A stretch of 64,000 nt of DNA from Chthoniobacterales bacterium (GCA_035274845.1 DATENU010000024.1:248001-312000); one strand, 5' to 3'; shown: positions 26,679 to 36,232, counted from the first letter of the stretch. Notes: generated by a model from the sequence alone, not told the origin. Made by a program: numbers and translations.

Positions 26679-27233
26679 TTAGCCCTTGGCGTAAACGCCA
26701 AGTAACGGGCGCTTCGACGGGGTCTTCGAAGTGAAGTCGCTCACGAAACCGTTCTTGGTCCGAATTTCGACATGGCCGGCAGCGCCGCGGGCCGTGTAAA
26801 CGAGGACCGAGCCGATCGGAGCCGCGAACGGGTCGCGGATCGGGAGTTTCTTGAAACCGTAATCGCGCACCAGCTCGTCGCCGGCTTGCTTCGCCAGGGC
26901 GGTCTTGGGGCGGGCGTCGACGGCGCCGGAGGCCAGGAGCGCTTCCTTGACGTAGTGCCAGCAGCGGGACTTGGAATGGGCATGGGCCCGTTCCTGGGCG
27001 ATCGTCGCGGCCCGCATCAATTTTGGGTTCACCCGCGGGTCGACCTTGGCGGTAGGATAGACGAGCTTCTTTTGCTGGTATTTATCGACAATAGGAGCCG
27101 AAACTGTCTTGCCGTTGCGATCTTTAAAGACGAACTGCGGTTCAAAATTGAGGTTGTCGGTCTTCGCCGCCGAGGCCGAAAAGACCAGGGCAAAAGCCGA
27201 AAAAACAGTGAGTAGGAGAGTAATTTTGCGCAC
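26679..27233 (-). CDS. Exported NlpC/P60-like protein, paralogue 2
   Basis: 184 residues from the GTG at 27233, which begins the signal peptide ('VRKITLLLTVFSAFALVF...') and follows GGGGGCG by eight bases; the open frame extends to 27395 but the extra part has no exported-protein character. 'HSKSRCWHYVKEALLASG' near residue 98 and 'ARGAAGHVEIRTKNGFVSDF' near 155 supply the candidate Cys and His. The second half is about 60 percent identical by eye to the protein at 24925-25482 ('RAATIAQERA', 'GDELV.(N/D)YGFKKLPI'), while the N-terminal parts differ, as expected for duplicated secreted hydrolases that have diverged in their targeting part. Confidence 0.7.
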   Translation of the reverse strand: MRKITLLLTVFSAFALVFSASAAKTDNLNFEPQFVFKDRNGKTVSAPIVDKYQQKKLVYPTAKVDPRVNPKLMRAATIAQERAHAHSKSRCWHYVKEALLASGAVDARPKTALAKQAGDELVRDYGFKKLPIRDPFAAPIGSVLVYTARGAAGHVEIRTKNGFVSDFTSKTPSKRPLLGVYAKG

Positions 27234-27365
27234 GGAAGCGCCCCCTATGCACTCGATTGGGCCTCCTCGCAAACGATTTTTTACATTTGTTTTCATAAAA
27301 AGGCCGACAGCGTTGCCGGATCCCCCGCTATCCAGCAGGTTGTGGTCCGGTAGTCGTTGCAATCT

Positions 27366-28031
27366 ATGCGTGGGAGTAGAAATTTCGTGGGACAAATCGG
27401 CCTGGCTTCCGTGGCTTTGGCTGCGGCCATTGTCCTAAGTGGCTGCGCCGCAACGCCCGAGCCGTGCGCGACCCCGGAAGCGGCCCAAAAGACCGTCTTT
27501 GTCGTCCACCACGGATCTCTGCACACCGGCCTGACTGTGAAACGGTCTGATATTCCCCGGGGCCATTGGCCGGCCAGCGCTGATTATGGTGACTCTAGAT
27601 ATATAGAGGTCGGGTGGGGCGACGAAGGCGGCTACCGCAAACCGCTCACCTCCGGCATCGCCATGAAAGCCCTGCTGGGCGATCGGCAGACGGTCCTGTT
27701 CGCCGAAGGGTTTAGCCAGCCGATCCGGCGGAAATACAGCGACCCAAAGTTCACCGTCCTGGCGGTGGGGCTGTCCGGACCAGGCCTGGCCAGCCTTTGC
27801 GACCACATCCAACAGACCTACGCCCTGAACGAAAAGGGCCAGCCAATCCGGTTGGGTGGAGGCTGGTATCGGGCCCGGGGAACCTATTCAGCTTTCAACA
27901 CCTGCAACACCTGGGTCGCGCGGGGCCTGCGCGAGGCTGGTTGTCCGATCGACGACACGCTCTGCCTGACCGCGGGCCAACTGCTCGGCCGGGTCCGGCC
28001 CTTTGCGCGCGAGATTTCAACCAGGCGGTAA
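27366..28031 (+). CDS. DUF2459 lipoprotein
   Basis: 221 residues from ATG 27366. The N-terminus has a lipoprotein signal ending in the lipobox 'LSGCAAT'. The rest matches the DUF2459 pattern: 'VFVVHHGSLHTGLTV' near 45, 'YIEVGWGDEGGYR' near 78, 'ALLGDRQTVLFAEG' near 102 and 'FNTCNTWVARGLREAGCPI' near 180. The family is conserved in Gram-negative bacteria and sometimes near urease genes; its function is unknown, although the conserved His and Cys suggest an NlpC-like papain fold. Monocistronic by spacing. Confidence 0.8.
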   Translation: MRGSRNFVGQIGLASVALAAAIVLSGCAATPEPCATPEAAQKTVFVVHHGSLHTGLTVKRSDIPRGHWPASADYGDSRYIEVGWGDEGGYRKPLTSGIAMKALLGDRQTVLFAEGFSQPIRRKYSDPKFTVLAVGLSGPGLASLCDHIQQTYALNEKGQPIRLGGGWYRARGTYSAFNTCNTWVARGLREAGCPIDDTLCLTAGQLLGRVRPFAREISTRR

Positions 28032-28044
28032 AGCGCGGCATCTT

Positions 28045-28067
28045 CTCCTATTGACAGTCTATAGGAG
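28045..28067 (+). promoter_or_regulatory. Candidate PadR operator with a TTGACA box
   Basis: Inverted repeat CTCCTAT-9 nt-ATAGGAG, 34 bases before the padR start, with TTGACA (28051-28056) in its centre as a possible -35. No good -10 is seen at 16-18 bases. Confidence 0.4.
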
Positions 28068-28100
28068 AGCGGTCATCCTCCCTTCCTACAGATCATCTAT

Positions 28101-28445
28101 ATGAGCAATCGCGAAGATGAATTCACGGCCGACCTTCTCCAGGGCACGCTCGATCTGCTCGTCCTCAAAGCGCTTTCGGCGCAACCGCTCCACGGGCTCG
28201 GGGTTTCGACCCGAATCAATCAGATCACGAAGGGGACGTTCGACGTGAAGCCCGGCTCGCTCTTCCCCGCCCTCCACCGGATGGAGGAAGCCGGCTGGCT
28301 CAAAGCCGAGTGGGGCGAGTCCGAAAACAAACGGCGCGCAAAGTTCTACAGCCTCACCCGGGCAGGCCGCCGCCAACTCGAAACAGAAACGCAAGACTGG
28401 CAGCGCATTTCCCTCGCGATCGGCAGCGCCTTGCGCGCGACCTGA
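28101..28445 (+). CDS. PadR family transcriptional regulator
   Basis: 114 residues with a PadR winged helix: 'LLQGTLDLLVLKALSAQPLHG' near 10, 'VKPGSLFPALHRMEEAGWL' near 50 as recognition helix, and 'KFYSLTRAGRRQLETE' near 85. It is followed after 10 bases by a large orphan ABC permease gene, the standard arrangement of acidobacterial and verrucomicrobial 'duplicated orphan permeases'. It most likely represses its own operon and responds to an unknown small ligand. An inverted repeat upstream is the likely operator. Confidence 0.92.
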   Translation: MSNREDEFTADLLQGTLDLLVLKALSAQPLHGLGVSTRINQITKGTFDVKPGSLFPALHRMEEAGWLKAEWGESENKRRAKFYSLTRAGRRQLETETQDWQRISLAIGSALRAT

Positions 28446-28455
28446 GAAACCCAAC

Positions 28456-31080
28456 ATGCTTTCGCGTCTGCAAAGTCTTTTCCGGAACCTGACCCGGCGT
28501 GGAAAGGTCGAGCGCGATCTCGCGGCGGAAGTGGAGTCTTACGTTGAGCTGTCAGCCCAGCGAAAAATCAGGGACGGCCTGAGCGAACGCGAGGCGAGGC
28601 GCGAAGCGCTCGTGGAGTTGGGCGGCGCCGAGCAGGTGAAGGAGCTCGTCCGCGACGTTCGCGTCGGCCATCTTATCGAAACGCGACTGCAGGATGTGCG
28701 CTACGCGTATCGTAGTTTGCGCAAAGCGCCGATCTTCTCGCTCACCGTCGCGCTCGTTCTCGCACTCGGGATTGGCAGCACCGCGCTCATGTTCACGATC
28801 GTGAATGCGGTTCTGCTCAAAGGCCCGCCATTCCCGGAAGCCGACCGCCTCGTGATGCTGTGGCAGGATCTGCTGCAGGAAAAACGCGTCTCGTTCTCGC
28901 CTCGCGAATTCACGGTCTGGCGCGATCAATCGCAGCTCTTCGAAAACTTCGCCGGGATGACTGCCACAGGATTTACGATTACCGGCCGTGGCGATCCCGA
29001 GCTGGTCATTGGCCAGCAGGTCACCCCTTCCTTCTTCCCCACTCTGCGCGCCACGCCGGCACTCGGCCGCGTCTTTCTCGACGCGGAAGGCAAATCGGGC
29101 CAGGAGCACGTCGTGATTCTGAGCCACGCCTTGTGGCGGGACAAATTCGGCATGCGCCGGGATGTCCTCGGCGAAAGCGTCGTCCTGAACGGCCAGCCTT
29201 ACAGCATCGTCGGGGTGATGCCGGAGAACTTCTATTTTCTTCGACGCGAAATGAAGCTCTGGGTGCCGGCGGCGTTGGACGGGCCCGTCTTCCAGGAAAA
29301 CCCCGACGCGCATTTTCTGCGGGTGATTGGACGGCTCAAACCAAGCGTGACCTCGGAGCGTTTGAAAACCGAAACCGATCTGCTCGCCACCCGAGTCAAC
29401 GCGCCGAATGACGATACGCTCCGGAAGTTTTACTCTCTCAGTCTCCGGGAAATGATGTCGGGCGATTTGCAGCGGCCGCTTCTCGTGCTGTTGAGCGCAG
29501 TCGCTTTTCTCCTCCTCATCGCCTGTGCGAACGTCGCGAACCTGATGCTCGCGCGGGGCAGCTCGCGGCAATCGGAAATGGCGATCCGCAGTGCGATGGG
29601 CGCGAGCCGCCGGCGTTTGATCGCGCAACTGCTCACGGAATCCGCGCTCCTGGCCGCGATCGGTGGCGCAGCCGGGATTGGCATTGCCGCTTGGGGCCTT
29701 GATGCGATCAGGGCATTCGCCACCGATAAAATGCCGGAGCTTCTCCGCAGCCAGATCGACGGCTGGGCGCTCGTTTTCGTTATCATTGTTTCAGCCGCCT
29801 CCGGAGTTGTCACCGGACTCGGCCCCGCCTTCGCCGCGTCCCGCACGAATTTGCAGGACGCTCTCAAAGGCGCGACGCGCGCGAGCACCAGTGCCAGCGC
29901 GGAACGCACCCGTCGCGTCCTCGTCTTTGCCGAGGTCGCACTCGCTTGTGTATTGCTGGTCGGCTGCGCGCTCATGCTCCGCAGCTTCGCGGCGCTCATG
30001 CACGCCGATCCCGGGTTTCGCCCGCAGAATCTCGTCGTTACTGAAACGGTCGTCATGAAGGACCGTTATCCTGACGCCGAGCACATGATTCGATTTTACC
30101 GCGAGGCGCTTGCTGCGGTCAGCACACTTCCCGGGGTTGAATCCGTCGGCGCCGTCACCCATTTGCCCTTTGGCGGGAACAGTTGGGGCAACAGCTATGA
30201 AGTTGAAGGCCAGCCCGAGCCGCCCGGCGTGCAAACGAGCGCCCAAATCCGGCCAGTCAGCCCCGGCTATTTCGCCACTCTCCAGATTCCGCTCCGGCAA
30301 GGCCGTGCCTTCACCGAGCACGACAACGAAACCGCGCCCGGCGTCGCGATCGTGAACGAAGTCTTCGCGCAACGCTTCTGGCCTAACGAAAGCCCGCTCG
30401 GAAAACGAATCCGTTACGGCCGCGATTGGCTCTCGATCGTCGGCGTGTGCGGAAGCATCAAGCACAACAGCCTCGAGGCCGCGTCCGACGCCGAAATCTA
30501 TGTTCCCTACCCGCAAACCGCAGCCGGCGCCCTGACCTTCGTCGGTCGCTCGCTCAACTTCGTCCTTCGCTCGAGCGCGCCCGCCAGTGTCGCCACCTCT
30601 GCGCGGATAGCGATTCATTCCCTCGACTCCGGCCTCGTCGTGAAAGTCAATACCATGGAATCGCTCATCGACGATTCGATTGCGCAACCACGTTTCCGCA
30701 CCTGGCTGATCGGCGTGTTCTCGGTTTTCGCGCTGACGCTTGCCTGCCTCGGCATCTACGGCGTCATCGCGTATCTCGTGACCCAGCGTTACAAAGAGAT
30801 CGGCATCCGGATGGCGCTCGGCGCGACGCGCGCGAATATTCTTCAGCTGATTCTCGGCCGGACCCTGAAGCTCACCGTCCTCGGAATTATTGCCGGCCTC
30901 ATCGCCGCCTTTTTCCTGTCCCGCTTTCTCAGCTCGATCCTGTTCGGCATCACCGTGCACGACACCGTCACCTTCGTGGCCGTGCCGCTCTGCCTGATCG
31001 CCATCGCACTCCTCGCCGGCTACCTGCCCGCTCGACGCGCCACCCGCGTCGATCCGGTCAGTTCGTTGCGTTACGAATAG
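28456..31080 (+). CDS. Duplicated orphan ABC permease (MacB/FtsX type, ADOP)
   Basis: 874 residues. Residues 1-75 are the cytoplasmic prefix ('RRGKVERDLAAEVESYVEL', 'REARREALVELGG') typical of ADOP proteins. Two MacB-core/FtsX units follow: a membrane helix near 90 ('FSLTVALVLALGIGSTALMFT'), a periplasmic domain, then FtsX helices near 340-470 ('LLIACANVANLMLARGSSRQSEMAIRSAMGA'), a second periplasmic domain, and FtsX helices near 755-860 ('RYKEIGIRMALGATRANILQLILG'). There is no ABC ATPase gene beside it, which is usual for the family. Role unknown; export or envelope stress sensing is inferred from MacB. Confidence 0.92.
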   Translation: MLSRLQSLFRNLTRRGKVERDLAAEVESYVELSAQRKIRDGLSEREARREALVELGGAEQVKELVRDVRVGHLIETRLQDVRYAYRSLRKAPIFSLTVALVLALGIGSTALMFTIVNAVLLKGPPFPEADRLVMLWQDLLQEKRVSFSPREFTVWRDQSQLFENFAGMTATGFTITGRGDPELVIGQQVTPSFFPTLRATPALGRVFLDAEGKSGQEHVVILSHALWRDKFGMRRDVLGESVVLNGQPYSIVGVMPENFYFLRREMKLWVPAALDGPVFQENPDAHFLRVIGRLKPSVTSERLKTETDLLATRVNAPNDDTLRKFYSLSLREMMSGDLQRPLLVLLSAVAFLLLIACANVANLMLARGSSRQSEMAIRSAMGASRRRLIAQLLTESALLAAIGGAAGIGIAAWGLDAIRAFATDKMPELLRSQIDGWALVFVIIVSAASGVVTGLGPAFAASRTNLQDALKGATRASTSASAERTRRVLVFAEVALACVLLVGCALMLRSFAALMHADPGFRPQNLVVTETVVMKDRYPDAEHMIRFYREALAAVSTLPGVESVGAVTHLPFGGNSWGNSYEVEGQPEPPGVQTSAQIRPVSPGYFATLQIPLRQGRAFTEHDNETAPGVAIVNEVFAQRFWPNESPLGKRIRYGRDWLSIVGVCGSIKHNSLEAASDAEIYVPYPQTAAGALTFVGRSLNFVLRSSAPASVATSARIAIHSLDSGLVVKVNTMESLIDDSIAQPRFRTWLIGVFSVFALTLACLGIYGVIAYLVTQRYKEIGIRMALGATRANILQLILGRTLKLTVLGIIAGLIAAFFLSRFLSSILFGITVHDTVTFVAVPLCLIAIALLAGYLPARRATRVDPVSSLRYE

Positions 31081-31089
31081 CGAACAGGG

Positions 31090-32934
31090 TTACTTCAGCT
31101 GGACCGCGCGACTCGCTGAGCCGCCGAGGTTGCTGCGCACGGTGATGTTTTGCGGGTTCGTCGACAGCGCGAAGGCGCCGCTGTACTTACCCCCGCCGTT
31201 GTTCGTTAGCGTCCCGATGAGCTGATTTGTCGAGGTCACGAAAACTTGCAGCGTCGCAGTTGACTTCGAGCTGCTCGCCTCGACCCGGAGAGTGCTTTTG
31301 GCGCTCTCGTATTCCGCGCGGGTGATGGACACCGCGTCCGGTGCTGTGGTTGGCGGCGTCGGTGTCGGTGTCGCTGCTGGTGGCGGCGGCGTTGCTGCTG
31401 GTGGCGGCGCTGGCGTCGGCGTTGCTGTTGGCGGGGTGGTGCCGGCCGGGTAGACCGTGAGACTCGCCGCGCGCGAAATATTTCCTGCGGTCGCGGTGAT
31501 CTGCACCGGCGTCACGGAACTTACTTGCCTCGGAATGATGTTGAAGCTCACAGACCTCGTGCCAGTCGAGACGGTTACGCTCGTCGGTATGCTGACGTTC
31601 GAGTTGTTGCTCCGGATTTGGACGGTCGTCGGGCTTTGCGCGGTGCCGCTGAGCGTGACAATGCCAGTGCCCCAGTTGGGGGCCACGATCGAAGTCGGGT
31701 TCATGACCAAGCTCTGTAACGTCGGAGCGGGCTGCGCTGTCGTTGACCCGGTCGTATTCAGGAAAATATCGGTGGCGCCATTTCCTCTAACCTCTAGCGC
31801 GAGGTCGGGTTTGGTGTCGCCGTTGAAATCGGCCGCGATGAGCCAGCCGCCGCCTTGATTGGTCAGCGTGCTCGGAACCGCATAGCGGACGAGGGGCCGG
31901 AACGTCCCGTCCCCGTTGCCATGGAATATGTGGATCAGCCCGCGGAGGCCGTCCGCCATTCCGCGCGCGATATCGAGGAAGCCGTCGCCATTGAAATCAG
32001 CGACCGCCTGGCCTTGTGGCGCCGAGACCGCCTCCTCGAGGATGCGGGTGAAGACGCGGAACGTGCCGTCGCCGTTGCCGAGGACGATCGCGGTGCCGTT
32101 CCCGTTGCCGAGTGGGACTGTGAGGTCTTCGATGCCGTCGCGGTTAAAGTCCGCGATGTCCACATCGTTGCTCGCGGAGAAGAGGTCGCCGCCTGGCACA
32201 AGCTGCATCACTGCCGGCGGCCCGAAAGTTCCATCACCCACTCCGAGCAGAATGGAAAGCTCCGTGTTCGACCCGCCGACGGCGAGATCTTTGATGCCGT
32301 CACGGTTGAAATCGCCGAGCGCGAATGAATAGGGGAACGTGTTGACGTCGATGTCGCGTGCCGGCTGGAAGGTCCCGTCGCCGTTCCCGATCATGAGCGT
32401 GACGATGCGAGCGCCGTGGCATGGCTCGGGTCCAAAACAATCAATGCTGTGCATGATCAGAACATCGAGTTTGCCGTCATTGTTGATGTCGCTCGCCAGG
32501 GCGTAGGGCGAGTCGAAGCCGCTCGTATTCGGGTAATACGTCGCAGGGCCGAAGGTACCGATGCCGGTGCCAGGCAGGATTGCCATGCTGAATTGCGCGT
32601 TTTGCAAGACCACCGCGAGGTCCATCTTGCCGTCGCCGTTGAAATCGCCGGCTGCGATGCCTTGCGGATAATTGACCAGCGGAAACTCGGTCTTCTGGCT
32701 GAAGGTGCCGTTGCCGTTGTTCAGCATGACCGCGGCTCCGGTCACGCCGGGGCCGGCGAGGTCGGGTTTGCCATCGCCGTTGAAATCTGCAGCAACGTGG
32801 GTGTTGCCGAGAATGGGATAGGTCTGGATGGAGAAGGTGGCGTTTTGCGCGAAGGCCTGAGCGCCCGCGCCGATCAAGGCGCAGATCGTCATTGCCAGAA
32901 ATTTTTGGATGAACCGGACGGATGCTTTTTTCAT
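31090..32934 (-). CDS. Secreted FG-GAP/VCBS repeat protein
   Basis: 614 residues with a signal peptide ('FLAMTICALIGAGAQAFA'). About residues 40-370 hold seven or so FG-GAP repeats, recognised by the calcium-binding Asp pattern in 'VAADFNGDGKPDLAGPG', 'AAGDFNGDGKMDLAVV', 'ASDINNDGKLDVLIM' and others, which build an integrin-like beta-propeller. A beta-sandwich region (about 385-485) and a Pro/Thr/Ala linker (about 490-530) follow, then a C-terminal Ig-like domain. The protein is probably cell-surface or extracellular, binding a glycan or protein. It lies between the two PadR units but on the other strand. Confidence 0.88.
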   Translation of the reverse strand: MKKASVRFIQKFLAMTICALIGAGAQAFAQNATFSIQTYPILGNTHVAADFNGDGKPDLAGPGVTGAAVMLNNGNGTFSQKTEFPLVNYPQGIAAGDFNGDGKMDLAVVLQNAQFSMAILPGTGIGTFGPATYYPNTSGFDSPYALASDINNDGKLDVLIMHSIDCFGPEPCHGARIVTLMIGNGDGTFQPARDIDVNTFPYSFALGDFNRDGIKDLAVGGSNTELSILLGVGDGTFGPPAVMQLVPGGDLFSASNDVDIADFNRDGIEDLTVPLGNGNGTAIVLGNGDGTFRVFTRILEEAVSAPQGQAVADFNGDGFLDIARGMADGLRGLIHIFHGNGDGTFRPLVRYAVPSTLTNQGGGWLIAADFNGDTKPDLALEVRGNGATDIFLNTTGSTTAQPAPTLQSLVMNPTSIVAPNWGTGIVTLSGTAQSPTTVQIRSNNSNVSIPTSVTVSTGTRSVSFNIIPRQVSSVTPVQITATAGNISRAASLTVYPAGTTPPTATPTPAPPPAATPPPPAATPTPTPPTTAPDAVSITRAEYESAKSTLRVEASSSKSTATLQVFVTSTNQLIGTLTNNGGGKYSGAFALSTNPQNITVRSNLGGSASRAVQLK

Positions 32935-33053
32935 AACGGGTGGCAGTTCATCTCAAAAGAATTTTCCGGCCAAGTCGTGAAATGTAACGCGATTGTTACC
33001 TTTACGAAATGGAGCCTCCCGGGCCCGACCCCAAAGAAATCCAAAATAATTCG

Positions 33054-33090
33054 TTGACCCGTTCTACTGTGCCATACATACTGTGTCTCA
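33054..33090 (+). promoter_or_regulatory. Promoter with overlapping candidate PadR operator
   Basis: TTGACC (33054-33059), 17 bases, CATACT (33077-33082). The -10 box overlaps a short dyad TGTG-TCT-CACA and a direct repeat of ACTGTG (33065 and 33080), so the PadR product encoded 30 bases downstream could block it. Confidence 0.45.
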
Positions 33091-33112
33091 CATAGTGTTT
33101 GACACCTGGTAA

Positions 33113-33448
33113 ATGGTAACTGAACCGAATTCCGATCTCTTCGATAATCTCCGGCTGGAACTGCGCCGGGGCCTCCTCATCGTCGCGGTCCTCGCCCAAC
33201 TGCGGCGGGAACATTACGGCTATACCCTCCGCAAGGATCTTGCCTCTCTCGGGATCGAGATCGACGAAGGCACCCTCTATCCGCTTCTCCGCCGTCTCGA
33301 AACCCAGGGCCTCCTCGAAAGCGAATGGCGCGAGGAAAACAACCGGCGGAAACGCTTCTACAAGCTTTCCAAGGAGGGCCGCCAAATCCTCAAACTCCTC
33401 CTGACCGAGCTCGACCAGATCAACGCTTCTCTCACCCGCATCATCTGA
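33113..33448 (+). CDS. PadR family transcriptional regulator
   Basis: 111 residues. The winged helix is clear: 'ELRRGLLIVAVLAQLRREHYG' near 16, 'EIDEGTLYPLLRRLETQGLLES' near 45 and 'RRKRFYKLSKEGRQILKLLL' near 75. It belongs to a PadR subgroup distinct from the regulator at 28101. Its partner 15 bases downstream is a HAAS-type membrane protein, a pairing seen in other PadR systems. Likely an autoregulated ligand-sensing repressor. Confidence 0.92.
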   Translation: MVTEPNSDLFDNLRLELRRGLLIVAVLAQLRREHYGYTLRKDLASLGIEIDEGTLYPLLRRLETQGLLESEWREENNRRKRFYKLSKEGRQILKLLLTELDQINASLTRII

Positions 33449-33463
33449 ACCAACCACACCGTT

Positions 33464-34501
33464 ATGTCCCTACTCGATCGCTACCTCACCGCCGTTAGAT
33501 TCTGGCTCCCGAAATCTCAGCGCGACGATATCGCCGCCGAGCTCGCCGCCAATCTCCAATCCGAAATCGACGACCGCGCCGCCACCCTCGGCCGCCCGCT
33601 CAACGACACCGAGCTCGCCGCGCTCCTGAAACAACACGGCCCACCCATAGTCGTCGCCTCCCGCTACCGGGGCGAGCATCGCACCGTGAATTTCGGTCGC
33701 CAGCTCATCGGTCCGCTTGTGTTCCCGTTTTATTGGACTGCGCTAAAAGTCACCCTGGTTCTGTTGCTCATTCCTCGTCTCATTTCGACCGTCTCCCTGA
33801 TTAGCGGCGGCGTTAGGATTACGGAGCTGGGCCGGACGGTGGGTCACGTCGCGTGGAATGCGTTGCCGGCCCTCCTCTTCGTTACCGCGGTCTTCGCCTT
33901 GATCGACTGGAACCTGCGGAGGTTCCATCTCCTCGAGAACTGGAGCGCCCGCTGGAAGCCGGAGAGCCTGCCTCCCGCGGAACGCCAGCAGAAACAGATT
34001 CCGCGCTCCAGTTCCATCGCCGGAATCATCTTCCATTCGCTCTTCATCCTGTGGTGGATGAGATACGCGAGCATTCCCCTGCTCGTCATAACCAAAGCCG
34101 GCGCCCAGGTTCATTTCGCTCCAGTGCTAGCCAGTCTTTATCTTCCAATCCTGGTCTCTGCGTTCCTCTGCCTCGCCCAAAATTGGATTAACCTGGTCGA
34201 ACCCGGCTGGCGCTGGCTTCGGCCCTTGGTCGGAATCATTACCTCCCTGATCGGAGTTTTCATTTTTTACTCGTTGTTCAAGACTCCCGAGCTCATCACG
34301 ATCACCGATCAAAACGGCATCGCGATTAGCCCGGGCGCAGCCGCGAAGCTTCACCGGCTCCTCCCCGTTATTCTGGGAAGCATCTGGCTCGCGATGCTGA
34401 TCGCTGCCATCAGCTACGCATGGCAACTGATCTGGATTATCTGGAAGTCGATTCCGCGTCCGCCGGTCGCGCCCAGTGGTAAGGGCATTTCACTGGTCTA
34501 A
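33464..34501 (+). CDS. HAAS-type membrane protein in a PadR operon
   Basis: 345 residues. Residues 1-75 are a helical cytoplasmic domain ('VRFWLPKSQRDDIAAEL...LQSEIDD', 'LKQHGPPIVVASRY') of the HAAS type, which commonly accompanies PadR regulators and is thought to bind them. After it come about seven hydrophobic segments ('LIGPLVFPFYWTALKVTLVLLLI' near 85, 'ALPALLFVTAVFALIDW' near 130, and others to residue 325). No enzymatic motif is seen. It may hold the regulator at the membrane or sense envelope state; this is inference from gene pairing. Confidence 0.75.
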   Translation: MSLLDRYLTAVRFWLPKSQRDDIAAELAANLQSEIDDRAATLGRPLNDTELAALLKQHGPPIVVASRYRGEHRTVNFGRQLIGPLVFPFYWTALKVTLVLLLIPRLISTVSLISGGVRITELGRTVGHVAWNALPALLFVTAVFALIDWNLRRFHLLENWSARWKPESLPPAERQQKQIPRSSSIAGIIFHSLFILWWMRYASIPLLVITKAGAQVHFAPVLASLYLPILVSAFLCLAQNWINLVEPGWRWLRPLVGIITSLIGVFIFYSLFKTPELITITDQNGIAISPGAAAKLHRLLPVILGSIWLAMLIAAISYAWQLIWIIWKSIPRPPVAPSGKGISLV

Positions 34502-34585
34502 ACACAGGTTTGATCCGGGCGTTCGCCGCGCTACGAACAAGGCAGGGCTTGTCTCGTCACCGCGTCGGTTGCTAAACTCGGCCGC

Positions 34586-36232
34586 ATGAAGACCATACGC
34601 TTGAGCTTTTTCCTGGCGCTGGCGATCTGCCTCGCCGCGCCGATCATCCGCTGTGAGACCGAGCCGCTTCGCAACGATCTCGGCACCTACACGCGCAAAA
34701 TCACGACGAAAAACCCGAAGGCGCAAAAGTACTTCAATCAAGGCCTCGCCTTCCTGCACGGTTTCAATCACGCCTCTTCGATTCGTTCCTTCCAGGAGGC
34801 GGCGAACGCGGATCCGGATTGCGCGATGGCCCATTGGGGTATTGCGCTCGCGGCTGGTCCGCACATTAATTATCCGCTCGTCCCGCCGCCGATGGCCGAG
34901 CTGGCCTGGAAGGAGCTCACCCTCGCCCAGCAGCACGCCGACAAAGCTTCACCGGTCGAGCGGGATCTGATCGAAGCGCTCGGCAAACGTTACGCGAATC
35001 CGCAGCCGGAAGATCGCAAGCCGCTCGATGAAGCCTATGCGGCCGCGATGCGCGAAGTCTGGAAAAAATACCCGAAAGACCAGGATGTCGGCGTTTTCTT
35101 CGCCGAGTCAATGATGGACCTAAGTCCGTGGAACCAGTGGACGAACGACGGCAAACCGAATCCAGGCACGGAAGAAATCGTCGCGACGCTTGAGACGGTG
35201 ATGAAAATGAACCCCAACCATCCGTTTGCGAATCACCTCTACATCCATGCGGTGGAAGCTTCGCAGCATCCTGAGAAGGCGGTCCCCGCGGCCAATCGTC
35301 TCCGCACCTTGCAGCCCGGTCTCGCGCACAACGTGCACATGCCTTCGCACATCGATATCCGTACGGGCAATTGGCAGAAAGCGATCGCGACGAATGCCAA
35401 GGCGATCACCGACGACCACAAATATTTTCAAACCCTGGGCAAAAACTCCTCCGGCCTCATTCCCTTCTACGCCGCGCACGATCATCACATGCTCGCGTAT
35501 GCCGCGCTGATGACCGGCCAGCGCAAGCTCGCGATGGATAAAATCCGCGAGTTGGTTCGCGAAATGCCGCCGGAGTTTATGAAGGCCGCCGCCGTGAAAG
35601 CCGAGGCGTTTCTGGCTTTGCCGATGGAAGCGATGGTGCGTTTCGGCCGCTGGGACGAAGTTCTCGCCGAGCCCGACAATTATCCCGAATACGCGCCGTT
35701 CTCGCGTGCCTTCCATCACGCCGCCCGCGCGATTGCGTTCGCGGCCAAGAAGCAGCCCGAAGAGGCGCGGAAAGAACAGGCGAAATTCAACGAACTCGTG
35801 CCCGCCATTCCGAAAGAAACGGAAGTCGGCAACAACACATCCGCCGACATCGTCGCCCTCATTCAAAAGATGCTCGAGGCCGAGATCCTGGTTGCCGAAG
35901 GCAAGAACGACGAGGGCATTGCCGGACTCCAGGAAGCGCTGAAGATGGAAGACGCGCTCAAGTACGACGAGCCGCCCGCCTGGATGATCCCAATCCGTCA
36001 CTCCTTAGGCGCCAATCTCATGAGGGCCGGGCGTTTCGACGAAGCCGAAGCAGTTTATCGTGAAGACCTGCGACGGCTGCCGGGTAACGGCTGGTCGCTT
36101 TACGGCCTCGCGGAAACCTTGAAGGCGGCTAAGAAACCGGAAGCCGTCGCGGTGGAAGCCAGTTTCAAAAAGGCATGGGCGAAAGCCGACACCCAGATTA
36201 ACAGCTCCTGCCTTTGCCGTGCCATGAGGTGA
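34586..36232 (+). CDS. Exported TPR protein with 'HMPSHIDIRTG' motif
   Basis: 548 residues with a signal peptide ('FFLALAICLAAPIIRC'). Tetratricopeptide-type helices begin at residue 40 ('YFNQGLAFLHGFNHASSIRSFQEAANADPDCAMAHWG' pattern) and return near 470-530 ('GANLMRAGRFDEAEAVYREDL'). The middle carries 'NHLYIHAVEAS' near 215 and 'HNVHMPSHIDIRTGNW' near 250, with His clusters ('AHDHHMLAY') that hint at metal binding. The end 'SSCLCRAM' has two Cys. This combination recurs in bacterial 'tetratricopeptide repeat' proteins of unknown function; periplasmic location is inferred. Confidence 0.78.
   Translation: MKTIRLSFFLALAICLAAPIIRCETEPLRNDLGTYTRKITTKNPKAQKYFNQGLAFLHGFNHASSIRSFQEAANADPDCAMAHWGIALAAGPHINYPLVPPPMAELAWKELTLAQQHADKASPVERDLIEALGKRYANPQPEDRKPLDEAYAAAMREVWKKYPKDQDVGVFFAESMMDLSPWNQWTNDGKPNPGTEEIVATLETVMKMNPNHPFANHLYIHAVEASQHPEKAVPAANRLRTLQPGLAHNVHMPSHIDIRTGNWQKAIATNAKAITDDHKYFQTLGKNSSGLIPFYAAHDHHMLAYAALMTGQRKLAMDKIRELVREMPPEFMKAAAVKAEAFLALPMEAMVRFGRWDEVLAEPDNYPEYAPFSRAFHHAARAIAFAAKKQPEEARKEQAKFNELVPAIPKETEVGNNTSADIVALIQKMLEAEILVAEGKNDEGIAGLQEALKMEDALKYDEPPAWMIPIRHSLGANLMRAGRFDEAEAVYREDLRRLPGNGWSLYGLAETLKAAKKPEAVAVEASFKKAWAKADTQINSSCLCRAMR

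Noticed and set aside
31320-31440. Short GGTG/GCGG-type repeats as a possible CRISPR or microsatellite
   Set aside because: They encode the Pro/Thr/Ala linker of the FG-GAP protein and have no spacer structure.
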